Source: Trueperaceae bacterium (GTDB lineage: Bacteria > Deinococcota > Deinococci > Deinococcales > Trueperaceae). Taken from it: a stretch of DNA of 7,069 bases. Positions 1-5,969 of the stretch are shown in pieces. The stretch covers positions 1-7,069 of the forward strand of contig JAABSI010000129.1 in assembly GCA_011390455.1 (NCBI GenBank), given 5' to 3'. Every line of letters begins with the position of its first letter. Position 1 is the stretch's first letter. Position numbers and translations under genes: made by a program. A model generated the notes under the pieces. That model was not told the DNA's origin, did not search any database, and saw nothing but the letters and a program-made list of their open reading frames with translations.

Positions 1-1
1 G

Positions 2-811
2 AAGACGCGCCGGCTGCGCGGCAAGTCCGACCCGATCGACGCGTACGCCGCCGCTGCGGCCGTGACGTCCGGACGCTCGACCGGAACTCCGAAGACGCGC
101 GACGGCGTCGTCGAAGCGATCCGCGCCCTGCGGGTTCCGCTTCGCTCGGCGGTCAAGGCGCGCACGCAGGCGATCAACCAGGCGCGCCAGCTTCTTGTGA
201 CCGCGCCCGAGAGCGTGCGCGCGCCGTTGCGCGATCGCTCTTGGCGCGACTTAGCGCGCGCGTGCGCGCAGCTGCGGCCAGCCGACCTGAGCGGCCCGGT
301 GGGCGCGACCAAGGCCGCGTTGCGCCGCCTCGGCCGACGCATCCTCGCCCTCTGCGAGGAGATCGAGGAACTGAACGAGACGCTCGCGGACCTCACGGCC
401 CGCGCGGCACCCGAGCTGCTCGCCCTGAAGGGTGTCGGGCCGGACGTGGCGGGGCAACTGCTCGCCACCGTCGGTGACAACCCCGAGCGGTTGCGTTCCG
501 AAGCCTCCTTCGCGCACCTCTGCGGCGTCGCGCCGATCTCCGCGTCGAGCGGCAGGAAGGACCGGCATCGGCTCAATCGCGGTGGTGATCGCGCCGCCAA
601 CCACGCTCTGCACACCATCGTTCTGTGCCGCATGCGTTGGGACGAGCGCACGCGCGAGTACGTCAAGCGCCGCACCCAGCAGGGCCTCTCGAAGAAGGAC
701 ATCATGCGTTGCCTCAAGCGTTACGTCGCCCGGGAGGTCTACAAGATCCTTACCGCGCCAATACGCCAATCCGTCATCCCCGACAGCCCACCGACCGCGC
801 TGGCCGCTTGA
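2..811 (+). CDS. IS110-family transposase, 5'-partial
   Basis: The reading frame is open from base 2 and ends at TGA 809-811, giving 269 visible residues; the N-terminus lies before the window. Visible residues 7-14 read GKSDPIDA, the end of the RuvC-like DEDD catalytic domain of IS110 transposases, including its last Asp residues. Next comes a charged helical stretch (about residues 30-135), as in the coiled-coil linker of this family. Then comes the Transposase_20 domain, with a helix-hairpin-helix-like LKGVGPDVAGQLL (about 142-154), a Ser-Ser-Gly (182-184) carrying the candidate catalytic serine, and RGGDRAAN (193-200). The Lys/Arg-rich C-terminus is typical. No internal stop or frameshift is seen, so this part is intact. 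A GTG at 62 is in frame but lies inside the conserved domain, so it is not the true start. A bridge RNA would be expected upstream for the IS110 group and is not visible here. Confidence 0.93.
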   Translation, partial: KTRRLRGKSDPIDAYAAAAAVTSGRSTGTPKTRDGVVEAIRALRVPLRSAVKARTQAINQARQLLVTAPESVRAPLRDRSWRDLARACAQLRPADLSGPVGATKAALRRLGRRILALCEEIEELNETLADLTARAAPELLALKGVGPDVAGQLLATVGDNPERLRSEASFAHLCGVAPISASSGRKDRHRLNRGGDRAANHALHTIVLCRMRWDERTREYVKRRTQQGLSKKDIMRCLKRYVAREVYKILTAPIRQSVIPDSPPTALAA

Positions 812-813
812 CG
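808..813 (+). promoter_or_regulatory. -35-like TTGACG at the transposase stop codon
   Basis: TTGACG overlaps the transposase TGA stop and points rightward. No -10 lies at the right distance in the linear sequence. IS110-family circles are known to create a junction promoter when a right-end -35 meets a left-end -10, so this hexamer is a candidate half-promoter. The left end is outside the window, so this remains speculative. Confidence 0.22.
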
Positions 814-845
814 AACCATAGGAGCATCCCGCGGCACGGAACCGA

Positions 846-880
846 AGAGCGCCGGGGGCCCGAGGGGCCCCCGGCGCTCT
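846..880. terminator. Perfect 16-bp hairpin between transposase and dps
   Basis: Bases 846-861 and 865-880 are perfect reverse complements around the 3-nt loop GAG (862-864). The hairpin lies 34 nt after the transposase stop and 41 nt after the dps stop on the opposite strand. It is therefore placed as a bidirectional terminator for convergent transcripts. There is no T-run on either side, as is common in high-GC actinobacteria. It is the strongest hairpin noticed in the window. It could instead belong to the IS right end. Confidence 0.7.
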
Positions 881-899
881 GCCGTGGATCGCGCGTGCG

Positions 900-923
900 G
901 ATCGCGGTCGCGACCGGTCGATC
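900..923 (-). terminator. Bulged hairpin at the dps stop codon
   Basis: A perfect 12-bp palindrome (905-916, CGGTCGCGACCG) is extended by GATCG (900-904) pairing with CGATC (919-923), leaving a 2-nt bulge. The right arm overlaps the dps stop (922-924). It may contribute to 3'-end formation or mRNA protection. No T-run follows. In a sequence this GC-rich a short palindrome can arise by chance. Confidence 0.35.
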
Positions 924-1407
924 AGACCAGGTGCGACGCCACGAAGTACTGGAGCTTGTCGACCTCGCGCTGGATCTCGGTGAGGAGGTCCTCGGTGGCG
1001 TCGTCGTCGAGGTCGTCGACCGCGTCGATCGCGCGCAGGTTGTCGGTCGCGTAGGTCGCGAGCCGGTCGCGCACGACCGTGAGGTGGGCCTCGCCGCCCG
1101 CCGCGTCGAGCGGGTACTCCGGGAGCGGGCTGGCGGCGGCCGCCATCCGTACGGTCCCCTTGGCGACCCCGCCCAGCGCCGTGACGCGCTCGGCGAGCTC
1201 GTCGACGAACGGGTGGATCGCGCCGGCGACCATGTCGAACAGTTCGTGGAGCGTCTGGAAGTGGATGCCGGTGACGTTCCAGTGCGCCTGCTTGACCTGC
1301 ATCTGCAGGTCGGCCGTGGCGGCCAGACGCTCGTTCAGGAGCTCGACCAGCTGGACGCGGCGGTCCTCGGGGAGGGGGTGGGGGATCGGACGAAGCGCTT
1401 CGGACAT
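922..1407 (-). CDS. dps: Dps-family DNA-protecting ferritin-like protein
   Basis: This 161-residue protein has the usual Dps length. Dps forms a 12-subunit shell that oxidises Fe(II) with H2O2 and stores it, limiting hydroxyl-radical damage; many members also bind DNA in starvation. The inter-subunit ferroxidase set is complete: H42 and W43 in AHWNVTG, H54 in LHELFD, D69 and E73 in VDELAER. Their spacing (12, 15 and 4 residues) equals that of E. coli Dps H51/H63/D78/E82. The N-terminal tail is short and has few Lys or Arg, so strong non-specific DNA binding through the tail is not obvious. ATG at 1407 is chosen because GGAGG (1415-1419) sits 7 nt upstream and the family homology starts just after it; the open frame continues 25 codons upstream without homology. 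The gene is monocistronic and convergent with the transposase. Confidence 0.93.
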   Translation of the reverse strand: MSEALRPIPHPLPEDRRVQLVELLNERLAATADLQMQVKQAHWNVTGIHFQTLHELFDMVAGAIHPFVDELAERVTALGGVAKGTVRMAAAASPLPEYPLDAAGGEAHLTVVRDRLATYATDNLRAIDAVDDLDDDATEDLLTEIQREVDKLQYFVASHLV

Positions 1408-1414
1408 GGTGGTA

Positions 1415-1419
1415 CCTCC
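1415..1419 (-). promoter_or_regulatory. Ribosome binding site of dps
   Basis: On the minus strand GGAGG is followed by a 7-nt spacer and then ATG (1407-1405). This is strong and well placed, and it settles the dps start against the longer open frame. Confidence 0.8.
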
Positions 1420-1429
1420 AACGCCTCCG

Positions 1430-1459
1430 ATCCTAGCATGTAAATCGGAATGAATCCGA
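1430..1459 (-). promoter_or_regulatory. Candidate dps promoter: extended -10 and inverted repeat
   Basis: On the minus strand TGC-TAGGAT (1438-1430) fits an extended -10 (TGn followed by TAnnAT). It would start transcription roughly 15 nt before the dps ATG. No clear -35 is present. Where the -35 would be lies an inverted repeat, TCGGA-N5-TCCGA (1445-1459), a possible operator for an iron, peroxide or stress regulator. The patch 1437-1470 is clearly more AT-rich than its surroundings. The promoter call is moderate and the operator call is weak. Confidence 0.4.
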
Positions 1460-1474
1460 GTTTGTAGCACGCGG

Positions 1475-1502
1475 CGCGGCACCGAGCGCGCTCGGCGCCG
1501 CG
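1475..1502 (-). terminator. Hairpin just after the alaX stop
   Basis: CGCGGC (1475-1480) pairs with GCCGCG (1497-1502), and CCGAG (1482-1486) pairs with CTCGG (1491-1495). There is one A/C mismatch (1481/1496) and a CGCG loop. The hairpin begins 2 nt beyond the alaX stop (1505-1507) in the direction of transcription and lies upstream of the dps promoter patch, so it would separate the two genes. There is no T-run. Confidence 0.5.
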
Positions 1503-1504
1503 GC

Positions 1505-2725
1505 TCAGCCGTCGTGCAGCACGTGGTGCGCGGCGGCCAGCGCGTCGGCGACCCGGGCGACGTCGGGTCCGGCCCCCTGGGCCCGCTCGGGCTTGCCGCC
1601 GCCGCGGCCGCCGAGCACCGCGAGCGCCGCCTTCAGCGCCGGGCGCACGTCCACCCCGGCGCCCGAGGTGGCGACCACCTCGGCCTTGGCGCCCTGCACG
1701 ATCGCGAGCACCGCCGTGGCGCCCCGCGCGGCCAGCGCGTCGGCCAAGGGCGCGAACAGGTCGGCGTCGGCGCCGTCGATCTCGGCCACGATCAAGGCCC
1801 CCGGTTCGGCCGGCTCGCCCACCAGCTCCTCCGCGAGGTCGGCGGCGAGCCGCCCGCGCGCCTCCGCCAGCGCGCGCCGCAGCGCGGTGGCTTCGGCGGA
1901 CAGCTGCGCGACCTTGGCGGGGAGGTCGGCGACGGAGGTGGTCAGGCTCGAGGCCGCCGCCGTCGCGGCGGCGTGGGTGGCGCGGTGGTGGGCCCAGGCC
2001 TCCCAGCCCGCGCGGAAGGTGACCCGCGTCAGGCCGCCGCGGATCCGCTCGCGCCCCAGCACCACGATCGGCGCCGCCTCGGCGGTCGTGCGCACGTGGG
2101 TGCCGCCGCACGCGGACAGCTCCCAGGCCCCCGCCGGGTCGATGGCCACGTCCGGCCCCATCGCCACGAGCCGGATGCGGCCGTGGACCTTGGGCGGTCG
2201 CCGCAACGGGAAGCGGTCCAAGTCGGCTTCGTCCACCTCGAGCGTCGCCACCGCCCAGTTCGCGTAGGCGGCCTCGTTCGCGAGCCGCTCGGCGGCCGCG
2301 ACGCGGTCGTCGTCGGGCTCGCCGGCGAGGTCGACCGTCAGATCGGCCGACGTGAGCGCCACCGATCGGGTCGCAAAGGCCGGGTCGGTGCGCACGAAGG
2401 CCTGCGAGAGCAGGTGCTGCGCGCTGTGCCGCTGCCGGTGGCGCGCCCGTCGATCGGCGTCGATCCGTCCATCCACCGCCCGCCCCTCGGGCCAAGCGCG
2501 CGCGGGGCCGGCGACCCGGTGCTCGACGGCCCCGTCGTCGGCCACCCGGACGTCCTCCACCGGCACGCCGTCGAGGGTGCCGAGGTCGTGCGGCTGGCCG
2601 CCGCTGGTGGGGTAGAAGGCGCTGGCGTCGAGCCGCACCCAGGCGCGGTCGCCGTCGTCCACGGCCCGGATCACGTTCGCCGTGAAGGCGAGCAGGTACG
2701 CGTCTTGTTGGTCGAGGCGGGTCAT
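1505..2725 (-). CDS. alaX: Alanyl-tRNA editing protein AlaX, long form with DHHA1 domain
   Basis: This 406-residue protein resembles the editing half of alanyl-tRNA synthetase without the aminoacylation domain. AlaX proteins hydrolyse Ser (or Gly) mischarged on tRNA-Ala in trans. In order: an N-terminal beta-barrel part with [10 protein letters not shown] (38-47); the zinc-dependent editing domain with HSAQH (H100, H104) and CGGTH (C206, H210), all four zinc ligands present; a helical, probably coiled-coil linker (about 265-300); and a DHHA1 domain ending in [13 protein letters not shown] (372-384), the Gly-rich signature of this domain. This makes it the long AlaX subtype. ATG at 2725 is chosen because the family N-terminus ([12 protein letters not shown]) begins there; the open frame runs 61 codons further upstream without homology. 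No good Shine-Dalgarno is visible, so a leaderless or weakly led mRNA is possible. It diverges from folE. A full alaS would be expected elsewhere in the genome. Confidence 0.9.
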   Translation of the reverse strand: MTRLDQQDAYLLAFTANVIRAVDDGDRAWVRLDASAFYPTSGGQPHDLGTLDGVPVEDVRVADDGAVEHRVAGPARAWPEGRAVDGRIDADRRARHRQRHSAQHLLSQAFVRTDPAFATRSVALTSADLTVDLAGEPDDDRVAAAERLANEAAYANWAVATLEVDEADLDRFPLRRPPKVHGRIRLVAMGPDVAIDPAGAWELSACGGTHVRTTAEAAPIVVLGRERIRGGLTRVTFRAGWEAWAHHRATHAAATAAASSLTTSVADLPAKVAQLSAEATALRRALAEARGRLAADLAEELVGEPAEPGALIVAEIDGADADLFAPLADALAARGATAVLAIVQGAKAEVVATSGAGVDVRPALKAALAVLGGRGGGKPERAQGAGPDVARVADALAAAHHVLHDG

Positions 2726-2894
2726 GGTCGACGGTACCGCGCGCGGCGCGGGCATCGGGGCGCCGGATACGGTGGCGGGTCGGTCCGCGCGCCTAAGCTT
2801 CCCGGACATCCCCGCGGTTCCGCCCCCGGCGTCTCGCCCTCGGCCGGACCGCCTCGAGCGCGCCCCGTGCGCGTCCTTCGGAGAGGTGATCCCC
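2726..2894. other. Divergent alaX/folE spacer, promoter region
   Basis: This 169-nt gap must hold promoters for both alaX (minus) and folE (plus). On the plus strand TACGGT (2768-2773) and TAAGCT (2794-2799) fit the loose TAnnnT -10 pattern, but neither has a convincing -35. On the minus strand TACCGT lies 5 nt before the alaX ATG and could be a -10 for a near-leaderless transcript. No riboswitch-like structure, tRNA or small gene was recognised. Confidence 0.35.
2884..2892 (+). promoter_or_regulatory. Extended ribosome binding site of folE (long form)
   Basis: AGGTGATCC matches nine consecutive bases of the usual complement of the 16S rRNA 3' tail (GGAGGTGATCC). Its AGGTG core is 6 nt from ATG 2895. 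This is the main reason to choose the longer FolE start. Confidence 0.65.
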
Positions 2895-3620
2895 ATGGCC
2901 GACCACATCGACCGCGTCGATTCGACCCACCACGCCCGCCGTACCCCGTCCTACGCGACGCAGCAGCCCGGCGCGCGCGGCGCTACCATGAGCCCGGAGG
3001 CCCGCATGCGCAGCACCGCCCACCTGCTCGATCCGTCCGGCCCCGATGCGTTCGACGAGGTCGGCGACGTCGAGCTCACCGACGTCATCTCGACGTTGAT
3101 CACCGGCCTGGGCGAGGACGTCGGCCGCGAGGGCCTGCTCAAGACCCCGCAGCGCGTCGAGCGCTCGCTCCGCTTCCTGACGAGCGGCTACGAGGCCGAC
3201 GTCGGCACCGTCCTGAACGGCGCGCTGTTCCAGTCCGAGGGCTCCGAGATGGTCGTGGTCAAGGGCATCGAGTTCTACTCGCTGTGCGAGCACCACATGC
3301 TGCCGTTCTTCGGCAAGGCCCACATCGCCTACATCCCGGGGAAGAAGATCCTGGGGCTGTCGAAGTTCGCCCGCGTCGTCGACGTCTTCGCGCGCCGCAT
3401 GCAGGTCCAGGAGCGCCTGACCTCGCAGATCGCGGACGCGCTCGAGGCGGCGCTCGAACCGGCCGGCCTCGCGGTCGTGACCGAGGCGTCGCACCTGTGC
3501 ATGATGATGCGCGGCGTCGAGAAGCAAGGCTCCACCACCCGCACGAGCGCGATGCGCGGGGCCTTCAAGGACGACGCGCGCACGCGGCAGGAGTTCCTCG
3601 AGGCGATCCGCGGCGAGTGA
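2895..3620 (+). CDS. folE: GTP cyclohydrolase I
   Basis: FolE converts GTP to 7,8-dihydroneopterin triphosphate and formate, the first step of folate (and pterin) biosynthesis, as a cytosolic zinc-dependent homodecamer. From ATG 2895 the protein has 241 residues. Zinc ligands are C131 and H134 in [10 protein letters not shown] and C202 in SHLCMMMRG. The catalytic histidines H133 and H200 are present, as are [10 protein letters not shown] (154-163), [10 protein letters not shown] (167-176) and [12 protein letters not shown] (211-222), all hallmarks of the zinc type. The N-terminal 37 residues are polar, probably disordered and not part of the family core. A second in-frame ATG at 3006 also has a good ribosome-binding site and would give a 204-residue protein, nearer the usual bacterial length. 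No other folate gene is in the window. The gene is convergent with the HAD phosphatase gene. Confidence 0.95.
   Translation: MADHIDRVDSTHHARRTPSYATQQPGARGATMSPEARMRSTAHLLDPSGPDAFDEVGDVELTDVISTLITGLGEDVGREGLLKTPQRVERSLRFLTSGYEADVGTVLNGALFQSEGSEMVVVKGIEFYSLCEHHMLPFFGKAHIAYIPGKKILGLSKFARVVDVFARRMQVQERLTSQIADALEAALEPAGLAVVTEASHLCMMMRGVEKQGSTTRTSAMRGAFKDDARTRQEFLEAIRGE
2996..3000 (+). promoter_or_regulatory. Second ribosome binding site inside folE
   Basis: GGAGG followed by a 5-nt spacer precedes the in-frame ATG 3006 (Met38 of the long form). It could be the real initiation site of a 204-residue FolE, or allow a second isoform. The ATG at 2988 between the two has no such site. Confidence 0.45.
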
Positions 3621-3631
3621 GTCGGTGCGGT

Positions 3632-3654
3632 CGGCGCCCGCTCAGCGGGCGCCG
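3632..3654. terminator. Hairpin shared by the folE and HAD gene ends
   Basis: A perfect 10-bp stem (3632-3641 with 3645-3654) closes on the 3-nt loop TCA, which is the TGA stop of the minus-strand HAD gene. It starts 11 nt after the folE stop. The placement fits a bidirectional terminator for the two convergent genes, without a T-run. Its right arm lies inside the last HAD codons. Confidence 0.55.
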
Positions 3655-4433
3655 GTCTTGCCGAGGTAGTGGTGCTCGAGCCACCCGAGCACGCCGCCCT
3701 CTTCCGGTGACGCCACGCGCTCGTCGGAGGCCGCGATCGTGTCGGCGTGCGCCTCCGGGCCCACGGCCACGCCGTGGCCCGCCCAGCGCACCATCGAGAC
3801 GTCGTTGAGGCCGTCGCCGAAGGCGACCACCTGGTGCTGCTCGAACCCGAGCCGGGCGGCGATGAAGGCCAGACCCGCGCCCTTGTCGCCGCCGGCGGCG
3901 ACCACCTCGAGGAACCCGTCGCCCCACAGGTAGCGCTCCGCCAGCGGCGCATGGGCCGCGACGTGCTCGATGATCTCGACCGTCGTCGTCTCGGCGGCGA
4001 ACACCACCTTGTCGGCGTCCGTGTCGATCGTCGGGTCGAAGCGGCTGACCACGCGGCTCTCGGTGTGCGCCCAATGCCAGCGCTGATCGCCCGGGTCCTT
4101 GACGAAGAGCTGGTCGTCGACCACGCAGCTGAACTCGACGGTCGGGTGCGCGGTCCAGGGGCCGAGCACCGCGCGCACGTCCGCGGCGAGCAAGCGGGTC
4201 CGGCGCAGCACCCGGCCGCCCGCGTCCATCACCTGGGCGCCGTGGTTGACGCTGTACGGGCCGACCACGCCGAGCGCCTCCAAGAAGGGGCGCGCGGAGC
4301 CGAGCGGGCGCCCGGTGAGCACCGTGACCGAATGGCCGGCGTCGCGCAGGGCCCGCAGCACCCCGGGCGTGCGCTCGGGCAGCTGGTAGTCGTTGGTCAC
4401 GAGGGTCTTGTCGAGGTCGAAGGCGAAGAGCAC
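3642..4433 (-). CDS. HAD-superfamily (Cof-type) phosphatase
   Basis: This 263-residue soluble protein has all four haloacid-dehalogenase motifs. Motif I is DLDKTL, with nucleophile D6 and acid/base D8. Motif II is LTGR, with T40. K184 in GGDKGAG is motif III. GDGLND (206-211, with D207 and D211) is motif IV, which binds Mg2+. The segment of about 85-175 between motifs II and III is the C2-type cap that sets substrate choice. Proteins of this class dephosphorylate sugar phosphates, pyridoxal phosphate, nucleotides or phospho-polyols; the substrate cannot be told from sequence. Motif I has Lys where most Cof proteins have Gly (DLDGTL), a variant also seen in sugar-phosphate phosphatase branches. 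The start is GTG (4431-4433), since it directly precedes the motif I strand; no strong ribosome-binding site is visible. It follows the oxidoreductase gene by 51 nt on the same strand. Confidence 0.88.
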   Translation of the reverse strand: MLFAFDLDKTLVTNDYQLPERTPGVLRALRDAGHSVTVLTGRPLGSARPFLEALGVVGPYSVNHGAQVMDAGGRVLRRTRLLAADVRAVLGPWTAHPTVEFSCVVDDQLFVKDPGDQRWHWAHTESRVVSRFDPTIDTDADKVVFAAETTTVEIIEHVAAHAPLAERYLWGDGFLEVVAAGGDKGAGLAFIAARLGFEQHQVVAFGDGLNDVSMVRWAGHGVAVGPEAHADTIAASDERVASPEEGGVLGWLEHHYLGKTGAR

Positions 4434-4468
4434 GCGGCACCATACCGGGCGCCGCGGTCCGGGCGCGT

Positions 4469-4496
4469 CGCCGACCGTCGGCGGTTACGGTCGGCG
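4469..4496 (-). terminator. Hairpin over the oxidoreductase stop codon
   Basis: CGCCGACCGT (4469-4478) pairs perfectly with ACGGTCGGCG (4487-4496) around an 8-nt loop. The TAA stop (4487-4485) lies at the loop edge. It marks the end of the three-gene unit and the gap before the HAD gene, and could act as a terminator, attenuator or 3'-end stabiliser. No T-run follows. Confidence 0.45.
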
Positions 4497-5969
4497 GCGT
4501 CCGAGCGCCCGCCCGCGATGGCGCAGGTAGCGGCCGAGCTCGCGCGGGAGCGCCGGCAGGGTGGCGAAGACGAAGGCGTCGGCGACCTTCTTGAGCCCCT
4601 CGGCGAGCGCCGGGTACGCGACCACGTGCCGCGAGAGCTGCCAGAGCGAGCCGCGCCGGCGCTGGAGCCAGACGAGCAGCTGCACCACCTCGGCGGCGTG
4701 CGGGCCCACGACCGTGGCGGCGAGCACCCGTCCGGTCAGCCGCATCGCGTGCACCTCGACGAAGCCGGCCCCCAAGCCCTCGACGTAGCCGCGGTCGAGG
4801 TCCTTCAGGTCGACGCGGTGGGTGGCCACCAGGTCGGCGCCGAAGCGCGCCTGCAGGTCCTCGAGCGAGGGCCCCACCTGGGCGACCTCCGGGTCGGTGA
4901 AGGTGGCCGCCGGGTAGTCGCCCTCGGGCACGAGCGGCAGCCACGGTGCGGTCAGGTGCCGCACCAGCCGGCGCCCCTGGGCGTTCGCCGCGTGCGTGAA
5001 CTTGGCGCGCTCGCTGGCGTCGCCGATCGCGTACACGCCGCGGACCGACGTGCGGTGCGCCCGGTCGGTGGCGATGCCGCCGCGCTCGACGCGGACGCCG
5101 AGCGCCTCGAGGCCCAGGCCCTCGACGTTCGGCCGCCGGCCGACGGCGAACAGCACTTGGTCGACGCCGGCGACCACGGTCGCGCCGGGCTCCGTCGCCA
5201 CGTGGAGGGCGCCGGTCGCCGGGTCGTAGCGCTCCGCCTTGGCCGCGACGAGGACGGCCACGCCCAGCGCGCGCAGGCCGTCGGCGACCGCCGCGCCCGC
5301 GGCGGCCGGCGAGGCGGGCAGCAGCCGCGGCGCGGCCTCGACCAGCGTCACGCGGCTGCCGAGCCGCGCGAAGGCCGTCGCCATCTCGGCGCCGATCGCG
5401 CCGCCGCCGACCACCGCGAGGTGCTCGGGCGCGCGCTCCAGGTCGAAGAGGTTCGCGTTGGTCAGCATCCGCTCCGGCGGGAGCCCGGGGAGGTCCAGGA
5501 CGATCGGGCGCGCGCCGGTGGCGAGAACGACGGTCGCCGCGCTCAGGGTGCGCTCGGTGCCGTCGGCCGCGATCACCGCGACCCGATCGGCCGCGCGCAG
5601 CCGGGCGCGGCCGCGCACCAGCGTCAGGTTCGGCTCCGAGGCGACCTCGACGTCCTCGCGCGCCCGGAGCGCGTCGCGCTTGGCGCGCACGTGCGCGAGG
5701 ACCTCCGCCGCGGCCAGCTCCCACGCGGGGTCGCCGGCCCGCACGCCGCGCGCGGCCAGCGCCCGAGCGGCCTGGAGCAGCGTCTTGGACGGAACGCAGC
5801 CGACGTTCGTGCAGTCGCCCCCCACCGGTCCGGACTCGACCAGCGCCACGGCCTTGCCCAGGCGCGCCAACCCGTAGGCGACCGTGAGCCCGCCGGAACC
5901 GGCGCCGACGACCACGGCGTCGAAGCGCTCGGCCGGTCGCTCGGGGGTGGCGGCGTCGGGCCGCGTCAC
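4485..5969 (-). CDS. MerA/Lpd-like FAD-dependent disulfide oxidoreductase
   Basis: This 494-residue flavoprotein belongs to the two-dinucleotide-binding-domain disulfide reductases (Lpd, glutathione reductase, MerA). In order: an FAD Rossmann motif GAGSGG (22-27), the redox-active disulfide CTNVGC (C53, C58), an NAD(P) motif GGGAIG (188-193) with E211 ending the second strand (suggesting NADH rather than NADPH), the second FAD motif GVYAIGDA (311-318), and a dimerisation domain (about 355-470). In the HPxxxE active-site region it reads VAYPALAEGLK, so the usual His is Tyr (Y452) while Glu (E456) remains. It has no N-terminal heavy-metal domain and no C-terminal vicinal cysteines, so true mercuric reductase activity is unlikely. 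The extreme C-terminus is Arg-rich. GTG 5969 is the start: its GTGA overlaps the stop of the upstream TVP38 gene, and GGAG lies 8 nt before it. The substrate is unknown. Confidence 0.9.
   Translation of the reverse strand: MTRPDAATPERPAERFDAVVVGAGSGGLTVAYGLARLGKAVALVESGPVGGDCTNVGCVPSKTLLQAARALAARGVRAGDPAWELAAAEVLAHVRAKRDALRAREDVEVASEPNLTLVRGRARLRAADRVAVIAADGTERTLSAATVVLATGARPIVLDLPGLPPERMLTNANLFDLERAPEHLAVVGGGAIGAEMATAFARLGSRVTLVEAAPRLLPASPAAAGAAVADGLRALGVAVLVAAKAERYDPATGALHVATEPGATVVAGVDQVLFAVGRRPNVEGLGLEALGVRVERGGIATDRAHRTSVRGVYAIGDASERAKFTHAANAQGRRLVRHLTAPWLPLVPEGDYPAATFTDPEVAQVGPSLEDLQARFGADLVATHRVDLKDLDRGYVEGLGAGFVEVHAMRLTGRVLAATVVGPHAAEVVQLLVWLQRRRGSLWQLSRHVVAYPALAEGLKKVADAFVFATLPALPRELGRYLRHRGRALGRRRP

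Larger units (their letters stand above)
1..830 (+). mobile_element. IS110-family insertion sequence, right-hand part
   Basis: The transposase fragment at 2-811 identifies an IS110-family element whose left part lies before the window. These elements use a DEDD/Ser transposase, usually lack long terminal inverted repeats, and are directed by a bridge RNA from their non-coding ends. The right boundary cannot be fixed from one copy. I place it loosely about 20 nt past the transposase stop, within the segment ATAGGAGCATC (818-828), because IS110 right ends are usually short. It must end before dps, which stops at 922 on the other strand. No direct repeat or inverted terminal repeat was recognised. 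Confidence 0.5.

Noticed and set aside
812..921. Bridge RNA gene downstream of the transposase
   Set aside because: The 110-nt gap contains one simple long stem and no multi-loop structure with recognisable target or donor guides. In the IS110 group the bridge RNA is expected from the other end, outside the window.
2726..2894. Tetrahydrofolate or other riboswitch before folE
   Set aside because: No conserved multi-stem core was recognised in this GC-rich leader; only short chance palindromes are visible.
1514..3808. Very long plus-strand open frame (764 codons) antisense to alaX and overlapping folE
   Set aside because: It is a GC-rich shadow frame: the translation is rich in Arg, Gly, His and Pro with no domain, and two well-supported genes occupy the region.
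4485..5969. Mercury resistance (mer) operon
   Set aside because: Only the reductase resembles MerA. The metal-binding cysteines are missing, and no merR, merT or merP-like gene is nearby.
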